A stretch of 64,000 nt of DNA from assembly GCF_039555335.1 (NCBI RefSeq), contig NC_092635.1:47822052-47886051 (forward strand), written 5' to 3'. This document shows positions 1 through 9,018 of this stretch, in pieces. Numbering within the stretch: position 1 is the first letter of the stretch; the number at the start of each line of letters is the position of its first letter. A program made the translations under genes and the position numbers. The notes beneath the pieces were generated by a model. That model did no database searches. It was not told where the DNA came from and saw only the letters and a program-made list of their open reading frames with translations. Source of the DNA: Amphiura filiformis. Its lineage: Eukaryota > Echinodermata > Ophiuroidea > Amphilepidida > Amphiuridae.

Positions 1-720
1 TTATAAGCCTGACCAGGATTCCTTTGACGGATACCTCGGTGTGTTCTGCCACACCAACTTACCCTGATGGTGGCAGTATTTCTGTTCGCATAAACCTGCG
101 TTTTTAGAAACCAGTCTTCGCTACTTTATATTTTCCCTAAAAGGAGGGGTGGCGCTGCTCAAAAATTGTGGCAAATCCGCTCGGCCATTCAATAAATAGG
201 GTCAGCCAGCCCCACCCCCCGTTCCTTTTACACTATACTAGTCTAGGCGCTGCCTATGAATATATTTTTACAAATTAGATTAACAAAATATTGGTTGTTG
301 GTTTTGTTACTGTTGTTGTAGTTATTGTTGTAGTTATTGTTGTAGGCCTATATATTGCATAATCAGGGTATAAATAGGCATACTAGGGCTATTATAGCCT
401 ATAGAAGCATTGATTTATTTCACGACAGATATCATCATAATTGAAAATTTAGAAAATCCAAAGGAAAATTGCCGAAAACGGCTGCCCACAATCACCCCCC
501 CCCCCCCATATCAACCCATATGGTCCTATCATGGTCGCCCCTTCCCTATCCCTGCAACATATAGGATGACTCACGAGCCGCGGTTTGTCCGTGTTCTAGT
601 TCAGATTGATACACTATTGTACGCGTGAGTTCATTCTTTTCTGCATGGCTGTTTCCATTATTAACTTCCGCCCCTCTGGAATCAAGCCTTGAAAATCAAT
701 TGCATTTAACCTTAAACAAT
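1..720. other. Non-coding, partly repeat-derived
   Basis: There is no supported gene. A TTG-rich microsatellite-like patch lies at about 294-345 (GTTATTGTTGTA units). About 440-560 resembles the interior of the CAGTGGCGTAGC-type hAT MITE at 17525-17692 (shared GAAAATTGCCGAAAAACGGC-like stretch and a poly-C run) and looks like a decayed copy without clear ends. Confidence 0.4.
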
Positions 721-1218
721 TTCATAATATTCCCATCACATCCTTGATCTTCGAGTTTTTATTGAACACCAATGATAAATGATAATCTCAACCGTACATC
801 CTTGATCTTCATCGTTTTATATGATACGATTCACTTTCAGTAATTTCATAATATTCCCATCACATCCTTGATCTTCGAGTTTTTATTGAACATCAATGAT
901 AAATAAATGATATTCTCATCTGCCATATCCTCGATGTTCATCTTTTCATATTTCAATCACATCCTTAATCTTCGAATTTTTTAAACATCAGAACATCAAT
1001 GATTAACAAATGATAATCTCATCCATCACCACCTTAATCTTCATCTTTTTATATGATACAATTCACTTTCAATAATTTCATAATATTCCCATCACATCCT
1101 TGATCTTCGAGTTATATGATAATCTCAACCGTACATCCTTGATCTTCATCGTTTTATATGATACAATTCACTTTCAGTAATTTCATAATATTCCCATGAC
1201 ATTCTTGATTTTCGAGTT
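720..1218 (+). repeat. Degenerate tandem repeat, unit about 120 bp
   Basis: The phrase TTTCATAATATTCCCATCAC followed by ATCCTTGATCTTCGAG recurs at about 720, 843, 1077 and (diverged) 1181. The phrases ATCCTTGATCTTCATCG and ATATGATAC-ATTCACTTTCA alternate with it. Spacing is about 115-125 bp with indels. No coding potential is conserved across units. Confidence 0.8.
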
Positions 1219-1220
1219 TT

Positions 1221-1352
1221 TGCCTTGCCTTGCTGGCTACGTCAGCCCATGTCGGCAGCCCTCCTCATGAACTATCCTAGCCCAGGTTGTGCCAATGTAA
1301 GATGTGATGTCGTCCCGCCATCTGCGTTTTTGTCTTCCCCTCCTCCTTCTGC
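1221..1352 (-). pseudogene. Non-LTR retrotransposon RT, C-terminal fragment
   Basis: Minus-strand translation gives RRRRGRQKRRWRDDITSYIG then TTWARIVHEEG, ending at a stop. This is the typical C-terminal tail of an endonuclease/reverse-transcriptase polyprotein (R-G-R-x-K-x-x-W-x-D-D motif). Only about 40 codons remain. It may belong to the same lineage as the RT fragment at 6605-6958, whose preserved part would lie just upstream in a full-length element. Confidence 0.65.
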
Positions 1353-1359
1353 CTGTTCT

Positions 1360-1708
1360 TGGTTGACACTCTGAAAGTAAGTACCATTGGTAGCTTTTCT
1401 TTTCATGCGTCAATAGATAAGCGGATTAAAACTTGGTCGATCGAAGTCGTTGTGGTTCCTTCTCATCTCTTTCTTCCATGCATATATATAGCGACATGGA
1501 CATAAAGGAAAAGGAAATAAGCAAGACAATAGAAGACATAAGTGGTTCCTGGGAACTATCAATTGGGGCAGGAAGTGGAATGTCATGAATGGAGATGAGA
1601 GGGATAAGGAAATGAATGAAGACAATGGGCTGAATAGAAAAATGAAAATGTGTGGTAAAAATAAAGACTACAAAAACATAATACATGATGATGGAAGTAA
1701 AAGGGAAA
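1360..1708. other. Non-coding stretch between RT fragment and composite repeat
   Basis: Purine-rich sequence on the plus strand with short unconvincing ORFs on both strands. I recognise no gene or repeat in it. It ends at the left boundary of the composite repeat (CAAGAGCACC at 1709). Confidence 0.3.
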
Positions 1709-1869
1709 CAAGAGCACCAAGGGTGCTGTAGCTCAATTGTTATTTGAAATTTGACGTAAATATAATGTTCAGATATATGTATAACCGTTGAATATATCAA
1801 ATTGGGTTTTTTTAATATACTGGTATTTAATTGTGTTTATAACATTTCTTTATTTATTTATGTCAAGAA

Positions 1870-2050
1870 TATTGCTAGATGGTTTTATAAAAACGAGTTA
1901 ACTCTCAACATTAACAATAAAACTAAATAATATAGTATTTGGTGCATCTCACATTCTTACCAAGTTCAACAATATGACATGCTTGATCATACAAATGAAT
2001 TCAAGTATCTTGGTGTTACATTAGATCCACTTCTCATGGTGGGGATGTGA
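1870..2050 (+). pseudogene. Non-LTR RT fragment (FKYLGVTLDP motif) in composite repeat A
   Basis: The plus-strand reading gives NELTLNINNKTK, stop, then SHSYQVQQYDMLDHTNEFK followed by YLGVTLDP. This matches the RT palm/thumb region of Jockey/CR1/L2-type non-LTR elements, where KT(K/R)-x-x-x-F and YLGVxLD are landmarks. It has a stop codon and frameshifts. The same fragment is in copy B (29450-29640, minus). It is a relic, not a gene. Confidence 0.65.
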
Positions 2051-2139
2051 AACAAAATTTTAATTTTACGTGGCACAATGTACATGTATATAAAGGTCAT
2101 TTATGTGCAACAGGGCCCTCCACCTTTGTTCCATAACCA

Positions 2140-2517
2140 TTAAAGGCTTAATGTACGATTTCCGTCAAATTTTAATTTTGTTATTCTTTATTCAAAATGT
2201 TGAAATAATATTAGTAATAACTGCGGGGAGGGTTGCTGTCCGTTTTAAGTTGATATAACGAGGTAAAGTGAAAGAAACCCCACTAGTTATTTTGACCATT
2301 TAACATGCAATTCTATGGGAGGACATATTATCATAATTTTTAAAATTATGATAATATGTCAAACTTTGCTCTGTTGACCTACAAAGACAACAAATTTGGC
2401 CGATTCCATTTAGGTGCAAGTTGGGACATGTGTAAACATTACAAATATGCCAAAAAAAAACAGGTTTGAAAAAAATTAACCAATTTCATATTAAAAGATC
2501 GTATATTAAGGCTTTAA
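2140..2517 (-). mobile_element. TTAA MITE family 1, copy A
   Basis: Ends are TTAAAGGCTTAATGTACGAT and GATCGTATATTAAGGCTTTAA, each including TTAA. The family recurs at 9680-10051 and 56277-56642, in the opposite orientation. The centre is a long palindrome around 2322-2358 (ATTATCATAATTTT and AAAATTATGATAAT). TTAA duplication is typical of piggyBac-type transposases. No transposase is encoded. Confidence 0.85.
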
Positions 2518-2879
2518 GGTATAGGAATTTTTTTTTTTTTTTTTTCCCCCGAATGAAATGTATTTAATTATGTTTGTACTCACTAAGGTAGCATTGTGTG
2601 TGAATTTTACAGCCTAACTAAGTGCTATTCTTTTTTATGGTCATTTTAGTGACTAAAATGGCCCAAAATGAGGGTTTTTCAATATTGCTGTCCATTTCTA
2701 ATCATCACCCCCATAGACTTTACATGTAAAATAAAAATGCCCATAAAAATTGAATAGCACTTAGTTCAATTGTAAAATTCTCACAAAATGCTTTTGAGTG
2801 ATTACAAAAATAATTAAATACTTTTAATTCAGGGGCTAATTGTATTTCTTGTGCAATGACATAATTATAGGTCCTTTAA
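2514..2879. mobile_element. TTAA MITE, second family, abutting the first
   Basis: Begins TTAAGGTATAGGAATT and ends AATTATAGGTCCTTTAA, imperfect inverted ends. The arms form a long imperfect hairpin: the phrase AATAGCACTTAGTTCAATTG near 2750 mirrors the CTAACTAAGTGCTATTC near 2615. It shares its left TTAA with the preceding MITE. Non-coding. Confidence 0.7.
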
Positions 2880-2919
2880 CAATAAAACGTATTTGGTGGT
2901 TCTCGGCTGTCGCGATTAC

Positions 2920-3985
2920 CTGGCTGATGGTGACTGTACTCACCAAGTTTTATGCCCATAAGACAGTTTTTACTAATTTGACCCCAGATGACCCCTTGTG
3001 ACCTCGAAATGACCATCCAAAATTTGGCTCTAAATGTTGACTGTACCCAGCACGTTTCATGCCCATATGACAGTTTATAGTAATTTGACCTTCGATGACC
3101 CCAAAATGACCTTCCAAAAATTTGACTCTAAAAGGTGACTGTACCCACCAAGTTTCATGCGCATACGACATTTTTTACTAATTTGACCTCAGATGACCCC
3201 TGGGTGACCCCGGATGACCCCAAAATGACCTTCCAAAAATTTGACTATAAAAGTTGACTGTACCCACCAAGTTTCATGCTCATACAATAGTTTTTACTAA
3301 TTTGACCTCAGATGACCCCTGGATGACCTCAGGTGATCTGTTCTGTCTGAGGTCCAGATGCACCCACCCACCAAGTTTGAGAACGTGCAACCCCTAGTCT
3401 CCGAGAAAATAGGCGGAAAACAGTTTTTACCAATTTGACCTCAGATGACCCCTGGGTGACCTTGACCCACTAATCAATACAAACGTGTTCTGTCTTAGGT
3501 CAAGATGCACCTACCCACCAAGTTTCATGCCCATATGACAGTTTTTACTAATTTGACCCCTAGATGACCTCTGGTGACCTTGACCCACTAACCAATACAA
3601 ACTTGTTCTGTCCTGGGTCAAGACGCACCCACCAAATCAAGTTTGAGGAACGTCGACCCCCAGTCTCCGAGAAAAACAGTTTTTACTAATTTGACCCCTG
3701 TATGACCTTACTAATTTGACCCCTAGATGACCTCTGGTGACCTTGACCCACTAACCAATACAAACTTGTTCTGTCCTGGGTCAAGACGCACCCACCCGTC
3801 AAGTTTGAGGAACGTGCGACCCCCAGTCTCCGAGAAAAACAGTTTTTACTAATTTGACCCCTGTATGACCTTGGGTGACCTTGACCCACTAACCAATACA
3901 AACTCGTTCTTCCTCATACCAAGCTGCACCCACCCACCAAGTTTGAGGAACGTGTGACCCCCAGTCTCCGAGAAAAGAGGCGGAC
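2920..3985 (-). repeat. GACC-rich degenerate tandem array
   Basis: Units of about 100-160 bp contain CAGTTTTTACTAATTTGACC, then (A)TGACCCC-rich blocks, then CCACCAAGTTT(C/G)A. Later units add TTGACCCACTAACCAATACA and CCCCCAGTCTCCGAGAAAA. The array ends at 3985 with a CGGACAGACAAACAGATACA tail, like the 3' tails of some RTE-type LINEs. Read on the minus strand, ORFs span several units only because stops are rare; they are not genes. Confidence 0.75.
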
Positions 3986-4059
3986 AGACAAACAGATACA
4001 CAAACACACAAACAAACAGATTCTGGTGAATTATAGTAAGATTCTGGTGAATTATAGTA

Positions 4060-5099
4060 AGATAAATGTAGGCTTCAAGACATCCAAATTGCACCTGCAT
4101 TGCTGAAAAGCCACCCATTTTTTTCTTAACCTTCTGTTTCTGTGGGACAGGAAATTGTTGTTAGTCTCAGGGAAAATCTTCAAAAGTTACCCAATCATAG
4201 GCTACCAAACCATGAGCTTGGCAACCCTGATTACTTTGTCTTTGTCAAGCACTTGAACAAACACTCTACTGTTGACATTAGGTTTTAGTGGTTTATGCAT
4301 ATTTAATAGCCTTGATCAAGTCTTTCTCCTTACTTTTTCTCTGTTCATGCTCTTATGAGGAAGTATACCTGGGCATGGTGTGTATTTTGCTCAAACACTA
4401 CCCCTGTAGTGCACAGTATGCCTGGGGTAAAGTATGATAAGAAAATCCACAATCTAGTAATTCAAATGTCAAATAGATTTTCACAAAGTTATGATGGTAA
4501 ATAAATATCTTGAAAGAATAGATAACTTCAAAACTTTGGAAAGTAATAGAAATTTTTGGAAGATGTGGCAAAGCTTCCATGAATTATACATTCACTAACT
4601 ATGGACGCCAAAGAACTTGAAACAAGTCTAATATTTAAGAGCTTTAGAATTTTACAATCTCACATAAAAAATAATTACTATGTAAAACCATGGTAAAACT
4701 ATCCTCACAAATATCTGAGAGGTCTCTGCAAAAATACACATGCTCCAAATCTAAACCTCCATAAAACACAGTAACATCATTGGCAAAGCTAAAATGTAAA
4801 CATGTAACAGATGACTTATATTGCTTAAAACACCAAGGTTAAACCTGGTTTAGCATGTAAGTAATCTAGGAATGAGATTATTCTTGTGAAACTGCACAAT
4901 ATTTTGTGACAAATTGCTCGAAAAAGCATACTTCCTGTCCATTTTTCCCCAGCAAAATAAGTAACTTTCATGAACTAACTTACAAAGATCGCCACCTCAA
5001 ATTACCAGCTCCATTACTCAAACGATGTAGCAAGAGAAAGTAAAAAACCATTGCAAATCTGTACGATGACAATAGGTCAATTTGCCTTGCAAATTGAGC
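4060..5099 (-). repeat. 5' block of composite repeat A
   Basis: This block is the reverse-complement match of 27923-28645 plus extra sequence. Landmarks are GCTACATCGTTTGAGTAATG near the end and GTGCAATTTGGATGTCTTGA near its inner edge (minus reading). No ORF is conserved between the two copies, so it is probably non-coding. Confidence 0.7.
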
Positions 5100-5229
5100 T
5101 AATAAAAACTAAAATAATAACGAGGATGGGAAATATAAATAACAAAATAGGAAGAAAAAAAATGGGGGGGGGGGGGTGGTTGGAATATTATGATAATGAA
5201 AACCAAGTTAATCGTTTCCCTCTTGGATG

Positions 5230-6605
5230 TTGAGACCATGTGGCTGGATGGTGCGTGGCGCTTCATCCAGAATTTCTCCCTGCTGGCACGGACGGTGTCA
5301 GGACGGTTACCTAAAGACTCAATCCCTGAAGGATCATGTCGGAGATAGAGTGGTTGGGGAGGTTAAAGTGATCACCAACAGGGGTGTCAAGCTTCTTGGT
5401 GTTGACTGTGGACCGGTGTCCATAAAACCGCTTCTTAAGTGCATTCTTGGTTTCTCCCACATACTGCATACCACAAACTCTGCAAGAAATGAGATACACT
5501 ACATTAGATGTGGTGCAGGTGATGTTGCCCCTGATCCTGTGGGAGGAATTGTTGGAATTACTGGTGACAGAATCCCTTCTTGGATATGGTCCTTGCAAAC
5601 AACACACCTGGAATCACATGTGACAGTACCCTGTTGTGTGGAAGGAATAGTATCAGAAAGAGGGGGGACTTCAGCTCTCACAAGACGATCTCTAAGATTG
5701 CGGGGACGTCTGTAGGCCAGGATGGGGTTATCGGGAACCGCTCGTTGTAGCCGATCTGAGGTTTGAAGTATATGGTGATTGTCATTAGTGATGCTGCGGA
5801 GAGGAGGGAGGTTAGGATGAAAAGTGACCACTTTAAGAGGGACTCTGGTATTGGTGTCTTGGCTTCTGGGCTTCTGCTTCAGTACATCTGACCTGGGAAG
5901 AGATTTGACCTTGTTGATGGCCTGCTGCACTTTGTGTGCGCTGTGTCCCCTAGTTGTAAGGTTCCTCTTGAGGTCCCTAGCATGCTGTGAAAAGTCAGAA
6001 TCATTAGTACAAATGTGGCGGAGGCGGAGAGCTTGGCTGTATGCTATACCACTTTTACAATGTTGGGGATGGCAACTGGAAGAGTGTAGATACTGGTGAC
6101 TGTCTGTGGGCTTGGTGTAGAGATCTGTGACAAGGGAGTCATTTTCCTTTCTGATGGTGACATCCAAGAAGTTGACCTGGTGATGAGAAAGTTCAGATGT
6201 GAATTTAATAGTTCTGTGGAAGGAATTGACATGGTCAAGGAAAGTGTGAAGGCTGTCTTCTTCTCTGGTCCAGATGAAAAACACATCGTCAATGTACCTC
6301 CACCAAATCCATGGACGACAAGGGCAGCATCAACATCTGCTCTTCAAGCCTAGACATGAAGAGGCAGGCGAACGACGGTGCCATGCGGGTCCCCATCGAT
6401 GTCCCAAATACCTGTAAATAGTGTTCTCCCATGAAGGGGAAATTGTTCTTAGTTAGTACATGATTCATGAGAGTCTTCAGATCATCAATGGGGGGACTGG
6501 TGTGGTCACTTCTAGACAGCGCTTCACAGGTAGCTGCAATTCCTTCACTGAATGGGATATTAGTATACAGGGATGACACATCACAAGTGCCAATGTCATT
6601 TGATC
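5230..6605 (-). pseudogene. Penelope-like retroelement: RT plus GIY-YIG, frameshifted and 5' truncated
   Basis: Penelope-like elements encode a telomerase-related RT and a C-terminal GIY-YIG endonuclease. On the minus strand: CDVSSLYTNIPFSEGI (about 6540-6590), GTSMGTRMAPSFACLFM (about 6350-6400), then after a frameshift the catalytic YIDD box (6285-6296) followed by VFFIWTREED. A 261-residue frame follows with IKFT, NFLDVTI and DLYTKPTD-x-HQYL, all family landmarks. After another frameshift near 5530-5560 comes the endonuclease: NVVYLISC-x-x-CGMQYVGET with FYGHRS (about 5400-5500). A further frameshift precedes the terminus near 5240-5310 (REKFWMK). Catalytic motifs survive but the frame is broken at least three times, and the N-terminal RT part is missing at a junction near 6600. 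Dead copy. Confidence 0.88.
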
Positions 6606-6958
6606 TTGCTAGATGTCCTGCCCATCTCCATTTTGCCTCTTTTATTTTCTCCAGAATGTCCTTGACTTTGGTTTTATTTCTTATATGCGAGTTCCTAATT
6701 TTGTCCCGTATTGTGATATTCAACATTCTTCTTTCCGTTGCATGCTGTGCTGTTATCAGTTTTTGTTCTAGGTATTTAGTTGTTGTCCACATTTCGTAAC
6801 CGTATGTCATTGTTGGCAGCACACACTGATCGAAGACCCTCTTCCTTAATATCATTGATTGTTTTCTATCACACAGAATGTCTTTATATCTGCCAAAGCA
6901 GCTCCAGCCAGCTTTAATTCCGATTAGTACTTCCTCTCTCGTGTTGTCTTCCAAGATA
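6600..6958 (-). pseudogene. Non-LTR retrotransposon RT C-terminal fragment (fused to Penelope fragment)
   Basis: Minus translation gives REEVLIGIKAGWSCFGRYKD, then LRKRVFDQCVLPTMTYGYEM, WTTTKYLEQKL and TKVKDILEKIKEAKWRWAGH-LARS. This is the well-known C-terminal RT region of endonuclease-RT elements of the RTE/CR1-like group. It is open across the whole fragment. It then reads without a stop into the Penelope-like RT (DIGTCDVSSLYTN), giving a 221-codon chimeric frame starting at 6954. The junction lies at about 6592-6606. Confidence 0.8.
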
Positions 6959-6959
6959 T

Positions 6960-7320
6960 CATGTCATATCATATCATGTTTGAAGTTGATCGGTGATTGT
7001 GTTTAAGATGGAGAGTGGATTAATGGAAATGAAGGCAAAATATGCAAATGAGCTCATTAATATTCATAAATATGCAAATAATGTGACACAAAACTATACA
7101 GCACATATGCTGCCATACCCTATCCCCGTACCAAGTTTGAAGTTGATCGGACACTGCGTTGGAGCTTGATCTTCTTGATCTTGATGTGGTTGAGCTACAG
7201 AGTGGATTAATTAATTTGCTTCCGCCCGGACAGTCAAACAAAGAAACAAACAACCAGGCAGGCAACCATTTGGATGATAACATAAGCCCCACATATATGT
7301 GGGGGCCAAAAATAAACAAA
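6960..7320 (+). repeat. LINE-type 3' tail sequences
   Basis: TTTGAAGTTGATCGG occurs at about 6979 and again at about 7135. The second is followed by CTTGATCTTCTTGATCTTGA, a CAAACAAAGAAACAAACAA stretch, and a hairpin GCCCCACATATATGTGGGGGC (7286-7306). This layout resembles the 3' UTR ends of RTE-like elements in marine invertebrates, so it may be the tail of the LINE whose RT fragment precedes it. Confidence 0.45.
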
Positions 7321-7689
7321 CAAAAGTGCAAAACGTGACTGATATATTAAAAAGAGATGATGATTCAGTACGCTTCGGGCTATACTAATTGGCCGATCAA
7401 ATGCTAAATGTATGAATTATCTTTTGTATCATAAAAACCCACCATAATTACTATCTTCAGAAGAAAAAAATATTCAAAAAGAGTTTCTTAACAGCTTCTG
7501 CTGAAGGTATTAATCATTTTCATAGTATACCTTAAATGCTACATTAAGGAGATAGCAACAGAAAAAAAACATTGCCTAACACACGTTCTAGCTGGGCGCG
7601 CTCAGTCAAAATAGTCAACAGGCTGAATGCAAAGCTATAAATACAGATTCAGCTGTCTGCCAAATTCATAACGATGTGTAAATTAGCAC
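7321..7689. other. Non-coding stretch
   Basis: No gene is recognised. The stretch CAGCTGTCTGCCAAATTCAT near 7650 is the reverse complement of sequence at about 35214-35242 in TIMM23 intron 4, so part of this is an older dispersed repeat. Confidence 0.35.
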
Positions 7690-7845
7690 CAGTGGCCTAG
7701 CTGGGGGCAAGGGGGGCAGCTGCCCACTGCCCCTCTGTCAGAAGTCTTGCCCCCCCTCTGGGATGCTGGCCACCTGATTTTTAAGATTTTTAGGCCTTTT
7801 TAAACTTGTCTTGCCAGCCCCCCCCTAGTGCTGGCTACGCCACTG
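7690..7845. mobile_element. hAT-type MITE (CAGTGGCGTAGC family), copy 1
   Basis: Inverted ends CAGTGGCCTAGCTGGGGGC and GTGCTGGCTACGCCACTG enclose 156 bp rich in C/G runs. The flanks attagcac (7682-7689) and ggtagcac (7846-7853) match at 6 of 8 positions, consistent with an aged 8-bp hAT target duplication. Other copies are at 17525-17692 and about 46889-47161. Confidence 0.75.
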
Positions 7846-7979
7846 GGTAGCACTGCATAAATCCCCATTGACTTTGGTGGTGGCTATTAAGATTGGCCAC
7901 TCAATTTAAGCGGTCTCCAGCTTACAAGGCAGCAGTCATAAAAATGCATGACTAAACACTGTCAGGAGTCAGAACTCTA

Positions 7980-8424
7980 TTAAAGCCATATTATAACATT
8001 TGCTGAGGAGAACGCCCTCAAAATATTTTTAAATTCTGTTTTTTTACACGATTGTAATGTATTTTAGTCAATAAAGATACTCTGCAAAAATCAAGACTTT
8101 AGGTGCTGTAGTTTTGTCAAAATCCGAGATTTTGAATAAAACGATGGAACCGGCGTTTTATTATTACGATGGAAATGTTGGTCGAACACGTATGCACAGT
8201 ACGTACACGGTGTGCGGGATACACATACACACACAGAGGATCCTACCGTATTACAACCACGGGAGTAACATGCATGGGCGCTAGTAGTAAATTCCTATTT
8301 TCTATGCTTTACCTCACTTGTTCGGCTCAAAATTAAAAGGGGACATATCTGACAGTGAAAGCTAACATTTTATGGAAAATAAATACTAATCTATTTTTAC
8401 AGAAATGTTATAATATGGCTTTAA
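7980..8424. mobile_element. TTAA MITE family 3
   Basis: Ends TTAAAGCCATATTATAACAT and ATGTTATAATATGGCTTTAA are perfect inverted repeats over 20 bp and begin and end with TTAA. Length 445 bp with no ORF. The first bases (TTAAAGCCAT) are the same as in MITE family 1, so the two are related at their tips. A partial relative lies at about 46780-46860. Confidence 0.85.
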
Positions 8425-8475
8425 GGTCAATAAATTTCTTGACAGAAATAAGCTACTGGCATCAAGGCATAGAAT

Positions 8476-8657
8476 AGGCTATTCCAGCTGAAATCCTCAC
8501 ACCTTCTATGGAACTGAAGACACGACCTTACCTCCCACACAGGGAGTATAGATTTCAAATAGTCACACATTCAGGTAAACCTATTTCAAATTGACATTCC
8601 CTGTATGGGAGATTAAGGTCAGGTCTTCCATAAGGGGTGTATGGATTCAAGCCACAA
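8476..8657. repeat. CACACAGGGAGT inverted-repeat MITE, copy 1
   Basis: Begins GGCTATTCCAGCTGAAATCC and ends GGGGTGTATGGATTCAAGCC. The centre has CTCCCACACAGGGAGTATAG and its mirror CATTCCCTGTATGGGAG. This family, reading GGCTATTCC...TGGAATAGCC, recurs at 35795-36093, 40037-40232, 41030-41155, 42510-42655 and 42910-43190. Confidence 0.75.
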
Positions 8658-8725
8658 TCTAGTGACCCTGAAAGTCAGTGTTGAAATTTAGACTTGATCA
8701 AGTCTTTTTAACATTCTTTATAGGA

Positions 8726-9018
8726 TTAACCCTAACCCTACCCGTGGTTTTTGTTTTTTCGGAAGGGAAAGAAGGAACGAAAAAGGAGAGAAGATGAAGA
8801 AGAAAGTCACTTGGCACCCCTGGGATTCGAACCTCGGATCCCTCGCATGCCACGCAGAAGATCCCCAGCATGTAGCTACACAGGTGACGTTGGCCTGGCC
8901 AACGATTCCCTGGGTATATATGACTTGGTCTGATTGCGTCATCAAGTCCCGTGGAATCCATGCACGCAGAGTGGTTTTAATAGTGAGCTTTAGTGAGTCC
9001 TAGTTGGGTTAGGGTTAA
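8726..9018 (-). mobile_element. tRNA-promoter-bearing SINE-like unit with telomere-like inverted ends, copy 1
   Basis: On the minus strand a tRNA-like head includes a B box (GGTTCGAATCCC, 8822-8833) preceded by CATGCGAGGGATCCGA and an A-box-like region (GTGTAGCTACATGCTGG, about 8865-8885). The unit is bounded by TTAACCCTAACCC (8726) and GGGTTAGGGTTAA (9006-9018). A second copy is at 18508-18799. SINEs normally lack inverted ends, so this may be a tRNA head captured by a DNA transposon. The ORFs here are shadows. Confidence 0.7.

Larger units (their letters stand above)
1709..5099 (-). mobile_element. Composite repeat, copy A (termini shared with 27923-29795)
   Basis: Read on the minus strand this unit begins GCTCAATTTGCAAGGCAAATTGA (a terminal hairpin, at 5099) and ends CAGCACCCTTGGTGCTCTTG (a second hairpin, at 1709). 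About 1040 bp at the 5' side (about 4060-5099) and about 430 bp at the 3' side (1709-2143) match copy B at 27923-29795 along their length. The interiors differ. Copy A holds two TTAA MITEs (2140-2517 and 2514-2879) and a GACC-rich tandem array (about 2920-3985). Copy B gains about 3 bp at its insertion site (TTA), suggesting a DNA transposon with 3-bp duplication. The unit also carries an RT fragment, so a LINE or chimeric origin is possible. Superfamily unknown. Confidence 0.65.

Noticed and set aside
5227-5715. 162-codon plus-strand frame
   Set aside because: Antisense shadow of the Penelope-like endonuclease region on the minus strand.
8726-8742. Interstitial telomere (TTAACCCTAACCC)
   Set aside because: Only about two units, found at the ends of a repeat family whose other copy reads TAACTCTAACTGAAC; it is an element end, not telomeric DNA.
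8822-8890. Possible functional tRNA gene (B box present)
   Set aside because: No paired acceptor stem or regular anticodon arm could be drawn, and the sequence is repeated with its flanks at 18.5 kb, so it is a SINE-like unit.
8751-9003. Short frames on both strands at the SINE-like unit, repeated at 18504-18713
   Set aside because: They coincide with the tRNA-like repeat in both copies; conservation is of the repeat DNA, not of a protein.
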